From Chryseosolibacter sp964438975 (lineage in GTDB: Bacteria > Bacteroidota > Bacteroidia > Cytophagales > Cyclobacteriaceae), in contig CAYTMU010000015.1 of assembly GCA_964438975.1 (NCBI GenBank), positions 10,843 through 74,842 of the forward strand: a DNA stretch of 64,000 nucleotides, in the 5' to 3' direction. Made by a program: the position numbers and the translations under genes. Positions 1 through 8,457 of the stretch are shown here, one piece after another. The notes under the pieces are model-generated. The model did no database searches. It was not told the DNA's origin and worked only from the letters and a program-made list of their open reading frames with translations. How positions within the stretch are numbered: position 1 is the first letter of the stretch; each line of letters opens with the position of its first letter.

Positions 1-2046
1 CAGATGCGGGCCACGCTATCACCTGCGATATTCAAGAAGGTTAGTACTGCTATCAAGAATCACGAAAAGATTGACGAGGCTACGGCAGATGCCGTTGCTT
101 CAGCGGCGAAATCGTGGGCGATGAGCAAAGGAGCGACGCATTTTACGCACTGGTTCCAGCCGATGACCGGTGGTACGGCTGAAAAGCACGATTCGTTTTT
201 CGATGCGATTGCCGGGATTGAAAAATTCAAGGGTAGTGAGTTGGTACAGCAGGAGCCAGACGCGTCATCTTTCCCCAGCGGTGGTATTCGTACGACATTT
301 GAGGCGCGCGGATATACGGCATGGGATCCTACATCCCCCATGTTCCTCTACCAGACCACGCTTTGTATCCCTACGATATTTGTCTCGTATACTGGCGACA
401 CGCTCGACACGAAAGCACCGTTGCTGAAAGCGCTGCAGGCGGTGGACCTGAATGCCACGAAAGTTTGCCAGCTATTTGATAAGGAAATTCAGAAAGTCGT
501 TGCATCGTTAGGGGCGGAACAGGAGTACTTTGTGGTCGACAAGGGGCTATTCCAGTCGCGCCCCGACCTCGTGATGGCGGGCCGCACGGTCTTTGGCCAT
601 GCGCCGGCGCGTGGTCAGCAGATGGAGGACCATTACTTTGCGTCGATCCCTGAGAGGATCATCGATTATATGCGCGACTTCGAGATCGAATGCTGGAAGC
701 TTGGTATCCCGATTCGCACGCGTCACAACGAGGTGGCGCCGAGTCAGTTCGAAGTGGCTCCGCTCTTTGAGGAGGCCAACGTTGCCAATGATCACAACCA
801 GCTCACGATGGATATCATGATGCGTGTCGCAGATCGCCACGGCTTGAAGATCCTTTTTCACGAGAAGCCGTTTGCCGGTCTTAACGGTAGCGGTAAGCAC
901 AACAACTGGTCGTTGATCACGGATACCGGTGTCAACCTGTTCGCTCCCACCAGCAGCGCCCGCGATAACCTGATGTTCCTCACGTTCTTCATCACGACTA
1001 TCAAAGCGGTGCATGAGTACTCGGATTTGCTTCGCGCAAGTGTGGCGACGCCAGGAAACGACTTCCGTCTCGGCGCCAACGAGGCACCTCCGGCGATTAT
1101 GTCGGTCTTCATCGGTTCTCAGATGAGTGCTGTACTCGACGAACTTGAAAGTAAGGGCAACGTCAAAATCGAGAAGGGTGATAACATGTATATGAAACTC
1201 GGTATCTCGCAGATACCTGAGATCATCCTTGATGCTACAGACCGCAACAGGACTTCGCCGTTTGCCTTCACGGGTAACAAGTTTGAGTTCCGGGCAGTGG
1301 GTGGTAGCGATAACTGCGCTACGCCGATGACGATCCTGAACCTGATTGTCGCCGAACAACTCGACCATTTCCACAGTGCTGTGACGGCACAAATCGAGAA
1401 AGGTGAAGAGAAGCGGCTCGCGATTGTGAATGTCCTGCGCCAGTATATCAAGGAATCAAAAGATATTCGCTTTGAAGGCGATGGTTATTCCGACGAGTGG
1501 GTGAAAGAGGCTGCCAAGAGAAAACTCGGTAACTTCAAGGATGCACCGCGTGCTATGGAAGCGTACATAAGCAAGAAGGCTTTGCACGTGTTTGAGAAAC
1601 ACGGCGTGATGTCGCACAAGGAAGTTGAGGCACGTACCGAGATCCGTTTGGAGGCGTTCATCAAGAGGGTACAGATCGAAGGGCGCGTGATTGGAGATCT
1701 GGCGATGAACCATATTATCCCGACGGCCATCGCCTATCAGAATAAGCTGATCGCCAATGCGAACGGACTCGCTGGGTTGGGTATCGACAACAAGGCTGTG
1801 GTTCAGACCATCAAACAGATATCCGGTCATATCGATATCATCCAGACCAATGTCCGCAACATGATCGAAGCGCGTAAGAAGGCGAACAAGATCGTTGATG
1901 CGAAGGAGCGTGCGCTTGCGTACTGCGATGATATAAAGGAGAAATACTTTGAGGTTATCCGCGATTCGGTTGATAAACTGGAGTTGCTGGTCGATAATGG
2001 CGACTGGCCGTTGGCGAAATACCGCGAGCTGTTGTTCCTGAGATAG
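1..2046 (+). CDS. glnN: Glutamine synthetase type III, 5' end cut by window
   Basis: ATP-dependent ligation of ammonia to glutamate; a cytoplasmic oligomeric enzyme of nitrogen assimilation. The visible 680 residues carry the GSIII-type core: GAEQEYFVVDKG near residue 168, HNEVAPSQFEVAP near 241, and the glutamate/ATP-site motif NGSGKHNNWSL near 295. Type III enzymes are about 700-730 residues, so a few dozen N-terminal residues probably lie before the window; the frame is open to base 1 and the ATG at base 4 is probably internal. A strong hairpin terminator follows. GSIII is common in Bacteroidota. Family assignment is firm; the start is unknown. Confidence 0.95.
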   Translation, partial: QMRATLSPAIFKKVSTAIKNHEKIDEATADAVASAAKSWAMSKGATHFTHWFQPMTGGTAEKHDSFFDAIAGIEKFKGSELVQQEPDASSFPSGGIRTTFEARGYTAWDPTSPMFLYQTTLCIPTIFVSYTGDTLDTKAPLLKALQAVDLNATKVCQLFDKEIQKVVASLGAEQEYFVVDKGLFQSRPDLVMAGRTVFGHAPARGQQMEDHYFASIPERIIDYMRDFEIECWKLGIPIRTRHNEVAPSQFEVAPLFEEANVANDHNQLTMDIMMRVADRHGLKILFHEKPFAGLNGSGKHNNWSLITDTGVNLFAPTSSARDNLMFLTFFITTIKAVHEYSDLLRASVATPGNDFRLGANEAPPAIMSVFIGSQMSAVLDELESKGNVKIEKGDNMYMKLGISQIPEIILDATDRNRTSPFAFTGNKFEFRAVGGSDNCATPMTILNLIVAEQLDHFHSAVTAQIEKGEEKRLAIVNVLRQYIKESKDIRFEGDGYSDEWVKEAAKRKLGNFKDAPRAMEAYISKKALHVFEKHGVMSHKEVEARTEIRLEAFIKRVQIEGRVIGDLAMNHIIPTAIAYQNKLIANANGLAGLGIDNKAVVQTIKQISGHIDIIQTNVRNMIEARKKANKIVDAKERALAYCDDIKEKYFEVIRDSVDKLELLVDNGDWPLAKYRELLFLR

Positions 2047-2060
2047 GAAGCTGTTAGAAT

Positions 2061-2092
2061 AAAAAAAGGCTGTCCGCAAGACAGCTTTTTTT
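2061..2092 (+). terminator. Intrinsic terminator after glnN
   Basis: An A-run, the stem GGCTGTC / GACAGCT with loop CGCAA, then seven T. It starts 14 bases after the glnN stop. The A/T symmetry would let it work on both strands. Confidence 0.9.
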
Positions 2093-2109
2093 GTTGAGTT
2101 GCATTTGAA

Positions 2110-2213
2110 ATACAATAGCACGAAGGACACAAAGAACCACAAAGAGCACCATGAAATTCAAAAAAAAACATCGTGTCCTTCGTGGTTCTTAGTGTACTTT
2201 GTGCTATTGTATT
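2110..2213. repeat. Palindromic intergenic repeat, CACGAAGGACAC family
   Basis: The outer arms ATACAATAGCAC (2110-2121) and GTGCTATTGTAT (2201-2212) are perfect complements. The inner part holds CACGAAGGACACAAAGAACCACAAAG facing a diverged reverse complement, separated by an A-rich centre. The same words recur at 2251-2440 and 17890-17970. No ORF is convincing here; it is a non-coding dispersed repeat. Confidence 0.75.
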
Positions 2214-2250
2214 AAAATACCTAATACATTAAAATGCCAGGTCACAATGT

Positions 2251-2295
2251 CCACGAAGAACCACAAAGCACACAACGAAATCTAAAAGCCATCGT
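2251..2295. repeat. 45-bp direct repeat, copy 1, left edge of gap
   Basis: This begins CCACGAAGAACCACAAAGCA and ends AAGCCATCGT directly at the N run. An identical 45-base copy begins at the first base after the gap. It belongs to the same word family as the hairpin at 2110-2213. Confidence 0.9.
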
Positions 2296-2395
2296 NNNNN
2301 NNNNNNNNNNNNNNNNNNNNNNNNNNNNNNNNNNNNNNNNNNNNNNNNNNNNNNNNNNNNNNNNNNNNNNNNNNNNNNNNNNNNNNNNNNNNNNN
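2296..2395. other. Assembly gap of exactly 100 N
   Basis: One hundred undetermined bases between two identical 45-base sequences. The round length suggests a placeholder, so the true distance is unknown. Confidence 0.97.
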
Positions 2396-2440
2396 CCACG
2401 AAGAACCACAAAGCACACAACGAAATCTAAAAGCCATCGT
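2396..2440. repeat. 45-bp direct repeat, copy 2, right edge of gap
   Basis: Identical base for base to 2251-2295. It is followed by GACCTTCGTGCTACTGCATT, which runs up to the stop codon of the protease gene at 2459. Confidence 0.9.
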
Positions 2441-2458
2441 GACCTTCGTGCTACTGCA

Positions 2459-4108
2459 TTAGTTTCCGGTATTCAGAATCTTACGGTATTTCTCGTCGCT
2501 GTGCAGTATCTCGATCGCTGATTTGACTTCGTCGTCGTGCTCGAAGGCGGATTCAATCCGGCCGCGGTCGAGGTGGTGGCGCGCGACGATCTCCTGTTGC
2601 AGCATGCGCTTGATCTGATCTTTATAAGTGATCAACTCGTTCTTCTTGCTGTCGTTCAGCTTCGCGGTCATCTGATCAAGCTGGCCTTTTAGTCCCTCGT
2701 AGTATTTTTCTTTCTTCGCCTCTTCGGCAAGCTGCTGCAATCCGTACTCGATATAGGATTTGTAGGAGTAGTCCTTATTCTTCATCCAGGCGAGGAAGTG
2801 CTGGTAGTCCGCCTCGCTCAACGTGAACTCACGCGGATTGACGGGTGCGGGGTGCCGGTGCACCCACTCCGTGACATAATCGAAGATCAGACCTTTTTCG
2901 ACCAGGACCTGGGTCAACGGGTGTGCGTCGATATTCTCGATCTTGATGTCGGGGTCGACACCTCCGCCGTCGTAGACAGTCCGGCCATGGGTGGTCTTAA
3001 ACGCCTGCTTGATCGAATCAGGAATTGAAAGCACACTGCCATCTTCCCGGCGATGGCTATAGTCGAGAACCTGGATACACCTTCCCGCAGGCGTGTAATA
3101 TTTGGCGGTTGTCACCTTGAGTTGCGAGTTGTAGGAGAGTGGGCGGCTTACCTGTACCAATCCCTTTCCAAATGACTTCTCGCCGATGATGACACCGCGA
3201 TCGTAGTCCTGAAGTGTTCCGGCGACGATCTCGGAAGCTGACGCGCTTCCGCGGTTGATCAGGACCGCTATCGGAATTTCGGTGTTCAAGGGGTTGTTGA
3301 GTGTTTCATATTTAAGGTTGTTCTCAGGGATCTTCCCTTGGGTGCTGACCACGAGCTTTCCCTTAGGGATAAAAAGATTGGTGATGTTGACAGCCTCGAT
3401 CAGCAGTCCTCCGGGGTTGTTCCGAAGATCGAGGACAACGCCTTTGGCACCCTTCGCGATCAGGTCAGTCAACGCGCCTCTCACTTCCTTGCCCGCGTCA
3501 GGAGTGAAGTCGGACAGGTGAATGTACGCAATGTCGTTGCCGATCATTCCATAGAATGGAACGTTGTTGACCTTTACCTTCTCGCGACGGAATTGAAGCT
3601 CGAGAGGTTTATCTGCACCGTACCGCTTTATTGTGAGATTTACAGTGGTGCCTACTTGCCCTTTCATCAACTGGCTGGCCTCTTCCCGTGAGAGCTTGCT
3701 GAGGTCCACTCCATCGATCCTGATGATCTCATCGCTGATGCGGAGTCCGCCTTTCTGCGCTCCGAAGCCTTCGATTATCATGGTCACTACCGTGCGACCA
3801 TCGATCTCGCGCGTAACCGCTCCGATGCCCCCGTATTGTCCGGTATTCATCGTACGGTAATCTTCAACTTCGTCTTCAGGAATGTAGTTCGTATACGGAT
3901 CGAGCGATGCAAGCATCGCGTCTATCCCCGTGCGGATAAGCTTGTTTGGATTGACTTCGTCCACGTATAGCGCATTCACCTCTTTAAAGAGCGTCGCGAA
4001 AATGTCGAGATTCTTGGCGATCTCGAAGTACCGATCGGCCGGATTAGTGAACGACAGTCCTACAGTCGCTCCGATCACACACATTAGGACGATAATTCTC
4101 TTTTTCAT
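2459..4108 (-). CDS. S41 family C-terminal processing peptidase (CtpA/Prc-like)
   Basis: A periplasmic serine protease of about 549 residues. The N-terminus is a hydrophobic signal or anchor (MKKRIIVLMCVIGATVGLSF). A PDZ domain follows (about 85-165, with GGLRISDEIIRIDGVD). The S41 core then carries LDLRNNPGGLL, the nucleophile loop NRGSASASEIVAG and the general-base lysine segment GEKSFGKGLVQ. The C-terminal 180 residues are charged and helical. The ATG at 4108 was chosen because the signal starts there; 13 further in-frame codons upstream come from a repeat array. Such proteases trim envelope proteins; the substrate is unknown. A TATCTTCA box lies just upstream. Confidence 0.92.
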   Translation of the reverse strand: MKKRIIVLMCVIGATVGLSFTNPADRYFEIAKNLDIFATLFKEVNALYVDEVNPNKLIRTGIDAMLASLDPYTNYIPEDEVEDYRTMNTGQYGGIGAVTREIDGRTVVTMIIEGFGAQKGGLRISDEIIRIDGVDLSKLSREEASQLMKGQVGTTVNLTIKRYGADKPLELQFRREKVKVNNVPFYGMIGNDIAYIHLSDFTPDAGKEVRGALTDLIAKGAKGVVLDLRNNPGGLLIEAVNITNLFIPKGKLVVSTQGKIPENNLKYETLNNPLNTEIPIAVLINRGSASASEIVAGTLQDYDRGVIIGEKSFGKGLVQVSRPLSYNSQLKVTTAKYYTPAGRCIQVLDYSHRREDGSVLSIPDSIKQAFKTTHGRTVYDGGGVDPDIKIENIDAHPLTQVLVEKGLIFDYVTEWVHRHPAPVNPREFTLSEADYQHFLAWMKNKDYSYKSYIEYGLQQLAEEAKKEKYYEGLKGQLDQMTAKLNDSKKNELITYKDQIKRMLQQEIVARHHLDRGRIESAFEHDDEVKSAIEILHSDEKYRKILNTGN

Positions 4109-4130
4109 CAGGATGAAGATAGTGAAAATG

Positions 4131-4214
4131 GTCCACAGTCCACACACTGTCCTCGACTGTGGACCGTCGACTGTTGTCTCAGACTGTGGACCGTCGACCG
4201 TGGACCGTGGACCA
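4131..4214. repeat. Heptamer repeat array (GTCCACA / GTCGACC units)
   Basis: About ten 7-base units fill the whole gap between the protease promoter and the dipeptidase stop codon: GTCCACA GTCCACA, then on the other strand sense GTGGACC GTCGACT, and again GTGGACC GTCGACC GTGGACC GTGGACC. The two halves are inverted, so the array can fold. Related arrays lie at 9471, 43792, 46188 and 61475. Confidence 0.85.
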
Positions 4215-4215
4215 A

Positions 4216-5280
4216 CTAAAGGGCACGCTGGAGAAATCGCAGCCAGTTGCCGTGAGATATATTGACTACATCCTCCTCGGTGTACCCTCGCTTCTTCAGC
4301 AATGCGGGTATCTTTTGCAGGTCGGCGATGGTGTCGACATCATAGGGATTCTGCTCCTTCCCGAATGCGCCGTCGAGGTCGGAGCCGATGCCGATGTGAA
4401 GAGCGTTGCCGGCGATCTGGCAGATGTGGTCCATGTGGTCTATCAATGCGTTCAGATTGCAATTCATCTGTCGCGGGTCTGAAAGCCCGCGCTTCCAGTC
4501 TGGAACTATCATCCACGCATCCAGCACGCCACCGATCACAGCACCCCTGGTGATGAGTTCTTTTATCTGGTCGTCACTGAATTGCCGGTTATGATTGACC
4601 AGCGTCCTGCAATTATTATGACTTGCCCAGACAGGACCTGTGAAATGATCCATGGCCTCCCAGAAACTGTCGTCGCAGAGATGTGTGGCATCGAGAATGA
4701 TGTTCAATTTCTCCATTTCTTTCAACAGTGCGCGACCGCTGGATCCCATGAAGCCGGTGGCGTCGGTGCCTTGTGCATATCTGCCCGGACCGTAATGGGC
4801 GGGGCCGAGCGCTCGCAATCCGTATTCATACGCCCGTTCGAGGTGATGCAACGTCACAATGGAGTCAGCACCCTCGAGACTGAGGATATAGCCGATCGGC
4901 TTCTTTTCCGCGGTGGTCGTTTCCCACCGTTGCAGATGTTGTTCGATGTCGGGCCAGGATGTCAATTGCACGAGTTCACCATCGTCTTCCATGGCCCGGT
5001 ACCATGCGAGTTGCGCCTGGGTCTGCGCCCATGCTTGCTCGGGGGAATTCCAGCCCGGTAGCGGGTTGCCCGGTGCCACATAACGCGCGATCTGGGTGGC
5101 GACGACGATCGCGATGTTGCCCCGGCGAAGCTCTGGGAAACACACGGTTGAATTTCCCCGGTCGGGTTTGTCGGTCATCCCATTTTCGCGATTCCGGATA
5201 TCGTCGATCGTTCTTCGAAGATCGCGATTCCATTCCATCGCATTCATGCTGAGGTCCAGATGTGCGTCTACTAACAACAT
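4216..5280 (-). CDS. Membrane dipeptidase family protein (peptidase M19)
   Basis: A zinc hydrolase of the renal dipeptidase family, 354 residues. It hydrolyses dipeptides, and many members accept a D-residue at the C-terminal position. The N-terminal metal motif DAHLDL, the bridging glutamate region LSLEGAD, the histidine segments THLCDDSFWEAM and WASHNNCRTL, and the late acidic motif GIGSDLDGAFG are all present. No signal peptide is visible, so it is probably cytoplasmic. It is the last gene of a tight minus-strand unit behind a PLP enzyme, RidA and a GntP permease. This supports release of D-amino acids for the neighbouring enzyme (inference). Confidence 0.88.
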   Translation of the reverse strand: MLLVDAHLDLSMNAMEWNRDLRRTIDDIRNRENGMTDKPDRGNSTVCFPELRRGNIAIVVATQIARYVAPGNPLPGWNSPEQAWAQTQAQLAWYRAMEDDGELVQLTSWPDIEQHLQRWETTTAEKKPIGYILSLEGADSIVTLHHLERAYEYGLRALGPAHYGPGRYAQGTDATGFMGSSGRALLKEMEKLNIILDATHLCDDSFWEAMDHFTGPVWASHNNCRTLVNHNRQFSDDQIKELITRGAVIGGVLDAWMIVPDWKRGLSDPRQMNCNLNALIDHMDHICQIAGNALHIGIGSDLDGAFGKEQNPYDVDTIADLQKIPALLKKRGYTEEDVVNISHGNWLRFLQRAL

Positions 5281-5310
5281 AGATGTTTGTTTATTGCTGT
5301 CTGACTGTTA

Positions 5311-6420
5311 TCAGACAGTAAGTCGTCTCTTCCTCGACAGGATCGGCCAGGTATCGACAAGTGTGTTCTCTGTGCTGATCGCCGCTTCGTCATATAACGC
5401 AACAGTGGGACAAATGTGATGCGGTACTCCGTAGAAAACATGTCCGGGCAGGTAGCCATGTGGTGTCGCGCTCTCCCAGACCATATGCTCTTCGCTGTGG
5501 CCGATCGGCGTAAGACCGGGTCCGTTGAGCAGGTATACGCGATTCGTCAATGGGTTCTCCGAAGCGATTGACTTATGACCGAGATCCAGGCACAGAGTAG
5601 TTGCGCTGGGTACGCTGATGACGCGGGTTACGACCAGGGCAGCGAACTCGAATGCTTGTTCGGTGAGAAGTTGCTGGTACCCCTTATCCCAGAAAACAAA
5701 AGTCCCCGGACTTGTCTCCACATCCTTTCGTTTGGCGTGAATGGGGAATGTAGGTGTTCCTCCCGCGACAACGACGGGATCTATCCCGGTAGATTCCGTT
5801 ATCGCGTGTTTCATCTTCAGGACTCCAGCAAATGCTTCATCGCATTTCCTGGTGCGTTCAGCAAAGTCGGCGTCACCGATGTGTCCGTCGTAGGCGTGAA
5901 GTCCGACAAACACAATTTCTTCATTCGTGAGGGCTTCCATGAATACCGCCATGGCGTTCTCTCCCGGTGCGACGCCGCTGCGGTTCATGCCTACGTTGAG
6001 GTCGATGAATACTCTGGCTTTGGATCGATGTAACCATGCTTCGCTCGAGAGCTCACTAAGTGATAACTCATTGTCTACGAGGCACGAAAACAATATCTCA
6101 GGGAATCGCGCCTGTAGTTCAAGGAATCGCTTCACTTTCGGACCCACTGGCTGGTAGGCGAGTAATATATCCTTTGCGTTGGCGCGGGCCAGCATCTCGG
6201 CTTCGGCGATAGTAGCACATTTGAATTTGCCGATCCCGGCCTGGAGCATCAGGCGAATTACGTCCGGGCACTTATTGGTTTTGACATGCGGTCTTAGATG
6301 CGCCGGGTCGCCGATCATTGCTACTGCTGTCGCAATGTTATTTACAACACGCTCTTTGTATATGACCAATGCGGGCGTGTCAAGCTTTGAAATATTTGAA
6401 AGAGTATACTCGTCAGTCAT
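5311..6420 (-). CDS. Fold-III PLP enzyme: D-threonine aldolase / D-serine dehydratase-like
   Basis: A 369-residue enzyme with an alanine-racemase-type PLP barrel followed by the D-serine-dehydratase-like C-terminal domain. The PLP lysine is K47 in RPHVKTNK. The C-terminal metal motif is H335-x-C337 in VPHHICPT. In this family eukaryotic-type Zn-dependent D-serine dehydratases use His and Cys here, whereas characterised D-threonine aldolases use His and Asp. The motif therefore leans toward a dehydratase that eliminates D-serine or a D-hydroxyamino acid. The adjacent ridA, whose family removes the 2-aminoacrylate made by such reactions, fits. Its start overlaps the ridA end by 8 bases, so translation is probably coupled. 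Confidence 0.85.
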   Translation of the reverse strand: MTDEYTLSNISKLDTPALVIYKERVVNNIATAVAMIGDPAHLRPHVKTNKCPDVIRLMLQAGIGKFKCATIAEAEMLARANAKDILLAYQPVGPKVKRFLELQARFPEILFSCLVDNELSLSELSSEAWLHRSKARVFIDLNVGMNRSGVAPGENAMAVFMEALTNEEIVFVGLHAYDGHIGDADFAERTRKCDEAFAGVLKMKHAITESTGIDPVVVAGGTPTFPIHAKRKDVETSPGTFVFWDKGYQQLLTEQAFEFAALVVTRVISVPSATTLCLDLGHKSIASENPLTNRVYLLNGPGLTPIGHSEEHMVWESATPHGYLPGHVFYGVPHHICPTVALYDEAAISTENTLVDTWPILSRKRRLTV

Positions 6421-6883
6421 CGCGTGTTAATTCGAATATTGCTTCGATTTCTACGGCGATGTTTCCTGGCAATGAGCCCATGCCGACCGCACTACGCACA
6501 CCCACCCCGTTGTCTTCACCCCATATCCGCGCGAACAATTCGCTGCATCCATTGATAACGTAAGGATGCTGCCCGAAGTCCGGCGTACTATTGACCATTC
6601 CCAAGACCTTTACCACACGTCCGATGTGGTCGAGACTTCCGAGTTGCGCCTTGAGTGTGGCAAGAATGGTCAGTCCGACTTGTTGCGCCGCGATCTTTCC
6701 TTCGTCCGGGTCAATGTTCTGACCGACTTTTCCCGTGATCAGTGAACCATCTTCCCGCACGGGTCCATGCCCCGACACGTATATCAGGTTATCGACGCGC
6801 AGTATGGGTTTATAGACACCGGCCGGCTTTGGTGCCGGCGGCAGTGTAAGTCCGAGTTTGGCGAAGCGTTCTTCCGCAGTCAT
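6413..6883 (-). CDS. RidA family protein (reactive enamine/imine deaminase)
   Basis: A 156-residue member of the YjgF/YER057c/UK114 family, trimeric in known cases. It hydrolyses reactive 2-aminoacrylate-type intermediates to 2-keto acids and ammonia. The family core is visible in YVSGHGPVREDGS, IAAQQVGLTILATLKAQLG and GVGVRSAVGMGSLPGN. The usual arginine is present (VRSAVG). It has a roughly 25-residue N-terminal extension relative to E. coli RidA. It sits between the permease and the PLP enzyme, 10 bases after gntP, which suggests a dedicated detoxifying role in that pathway. Confidence 0.9.
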   Translation of the reverse strand: MTAEERFAKLGLTLPPAPKPAGVYKPILRVDNLIYVSGHGPVREDGSLITGKVGQNIDPDEGKIAAQQVGLTILATLKAQLGSLDHIGRVVKVLGMVNSTPDFGQHPYVINGCSELFARIWGEDNGVGVRSAVGMGSLPGNIAVEIEAIFELTRDD

Positions 6884-6893
6884 GTCTATACGT

Positions 6894-8210
6894 TCAGGAA
6901 ATGAATGAATTCAAGATCATCACACCGATGATCCCCACGATCGCCACGATTGTTTCCATCAGCGACCAGGAACGGAGCGTATCTTTAATACTCAGGTTGA
7001 AGTATTCTTTAAAGAGCCAGAATCCCCCGTCGTTGACATGGGAAAACATCAGGCTTCCGGCGCCGATCGCGAGCACCATGAGGTTCGGATTGACACCGCC
7101 AGATGACATGAGCGGCATGATGATCCCGGCAGCGGTGAGACCCGCAACGGTAGCTGACCCGACGCAGACGCGGATGACACACGCGATAAACCACCCCAGC
7201 AAAAGCGGATGTACATCCATACCCATCAGCATGGTGCCGATCTCCTGGCTTACGCCGCTGTCGATGAGGATCTGCTTAAGCGCTCCCGCTCCACTCATGA
7301 TCAGCAGGATCATCGCAATGTCTTTTACCGCATCGCCGTAAATGTCCATGATCCTTTGGATGCTCGTCCCCATGCGCAGTCCGAGTGTCCAGGTAGCGAT
7401 CGCGAGTGAGATCAGGAGTACCATGTCCGGGTCGCTGAGGAATACGAATATTTTCCCGGCACGTCCCTCTTTCGGAACATACGGGTCAAGCAAAGTAGTC
7501 GTCGCCAGCAGGATCACGGGAAGTAACGCGGAGACAACACTGTTGAACAACCCTGGAAGTTTACTTTCTTCGACCTCACTTGGCCGGAACGTATCGGGAA
7601 GTTTGGTGTGAATGTTGCGCAGGGTTCGCGCAAACAGCGGCCCCGCGATGACGACGGTCGGGATTGCTACCGCGATTCCATAGAGAAGCGTTTGTCCCAT
7701 GTCAGCCCCGAACTGTGCGACGAGATAGGTCGGGGAGGGGTGGGGTGGCAGGAATCCATGTGTTACCGAAAGGGAGGCAAGCATGGGAAGCCCGATATAG
7801 ACCGCGGGTAACTTGAAGCGGTATACCACTGAGAAGATCAGCGGAACCACAAGTACGAATCCCACATTGTAGAACAGCGGTATGCCGATGATGAAACCTG
7901 TTGCGACGAGTGCCCACTGAATGTACCGTTCGCCAAACAGCGACATCATGCCCGAAGCGATACGTTGGGCGCCACCGCTCTCCGCAACGAGTTTCCCGAG
8001 CATGGCACCGGCAACGATGACGATCACCAGAGAACCCAGCATGTCGCCGATCCCTTTTTGAATCGAGCCGGTCAGCCGGGCAGGGTCGATGCCGAGGAGC
8101 AAGCCCGCGAGAACGGAGATGATAAGAAAGGCGAGAAACGCGTTGACTTTGAACCGGGTGATGAGCAGGACAAGAATGCCGATGCAGAGTAGGACGATCA
8201 GTATAGACAT
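6894..8210 (-). CDS. GntP family permease (gluconate/D-serine-type H+ symporter)
   Basis: An inner-membrane symporter of 438 residues with about 12-14 hydrophobic segments. Family signatures include GGAQRIASGMMSLFG, PLFYNVGFVLVVPLIF, LSVTHGFLPPHPSP and SGGVNPNLMVLAIGAGSLMFSHVNDGGFW. GntP members carry gluconate and related acids, but DsdX of the same family carries D-serine. With a D-amino-acid-type PLP enzyme, RidA and a dipeptidase downstream, D-serine or D-threonine is the better guess. The ATG at 8210 is preferred because AGGGG lies just upstream and the first membrane segment starts there; 27 in-frame codons further upstream are hydrophilic and overlap the neighbouring gene. Confidence 0.88.
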   Translation of the reverse strand: MSILIVLLCIGILVLLITRFKVNAFLAFLIISVLAGLLLGIDPARLTGSIQKGIGDMLGSLVIVIVAGAMLGKLVAESGGAQRIASGMMSLFGERYIQWALVATGFIIGIPLFYNVGFVLVVPLIFSVVYRFKLPAVYIGLPMLASLSVTHGFLPPHPSPTYLVAQFGADMGQTLLYGIAVAIPTVVIAGPLFARTLRNIHTKLPDTFRPSEVEESKLPGLFNSVVSALLPVILLATTTLLDPYVPKEGRAGKIFVFLSDPDMVLLISLAIATWTLGLRMGTSIQRIMDIYGDAVKDIAMILLIMSGAGALKQILIDSGVSQEIGTMLMGMDVHPLLLGWFIACVIRVCVGSATVAGLTAAGIIMPLMSSGGVNPNLMVLAIGAGSLMFSHVNDGGFWLFKEYFNLSIKDTLRSWSLMETIVAIVGIIGVMILNSFIS

Positions 8211-8223
8211 GTCGCCCCTGGGA

Positions 8224-8448
8224 TTAGAATTTGTCCGGTATCTGAACGATGCGCACGACGATCTCATGCGGGTCGCCGTCGGTGTCGACAAGGGTGAACT
8301 TTACCATCGGGTTGTCTTTGCCCAGGTGATTCTCAACATGCGTGATCTTGTTATTGAGGAGGTGTTCCTGGATCTGATCTTGAAGGATCTGCAGGGCGTT
8401 CGCAAAATCCACTTCAAGAGAACTTGGATTGTAGTTCGTTGTCTTCAT
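8224..8448 (-). CDS. Small conserved-looking protein, 74 aa
   Basis: I do not recognise a named family. It is acidic and soluble: an N-terminal helix rich in Leu/Gln (ANALQILQDQIQEHLLNN), then a beta-rich half (MVKFTLVDTDGDPHEIVVRIVQIP). It lies 9 bases after fabH and 13 bases before gntP on the same strand, so it is almost certainly co-transcribed. The good start codon, the tight packing and the compact alpha/beta pattern argue that it is real. Confidence 0.7.
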   Translation of the reverse strand: MKTTNYNPSSLEVDFANALQILQDQIQEHLLNNKITHVENHLGKDNPMVKFTLVDTDGDPHEIVVRIVQIPDKF

Positions 8449-8457
8449 GCGGTTTTT

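Noticed and set aside
547..1392. Long open frame on the minus strand inside glnN
   Set aside because: It mirrors the strong codon bias of glnN; the protein is rich in Arg/His and has no domain, as expected for a shadow frame.
4131..4214. CRISPR-like array
   Set aside because: The 7-base units are contiguous, in mixed orientation, and have no spacers; no cas gene is near.
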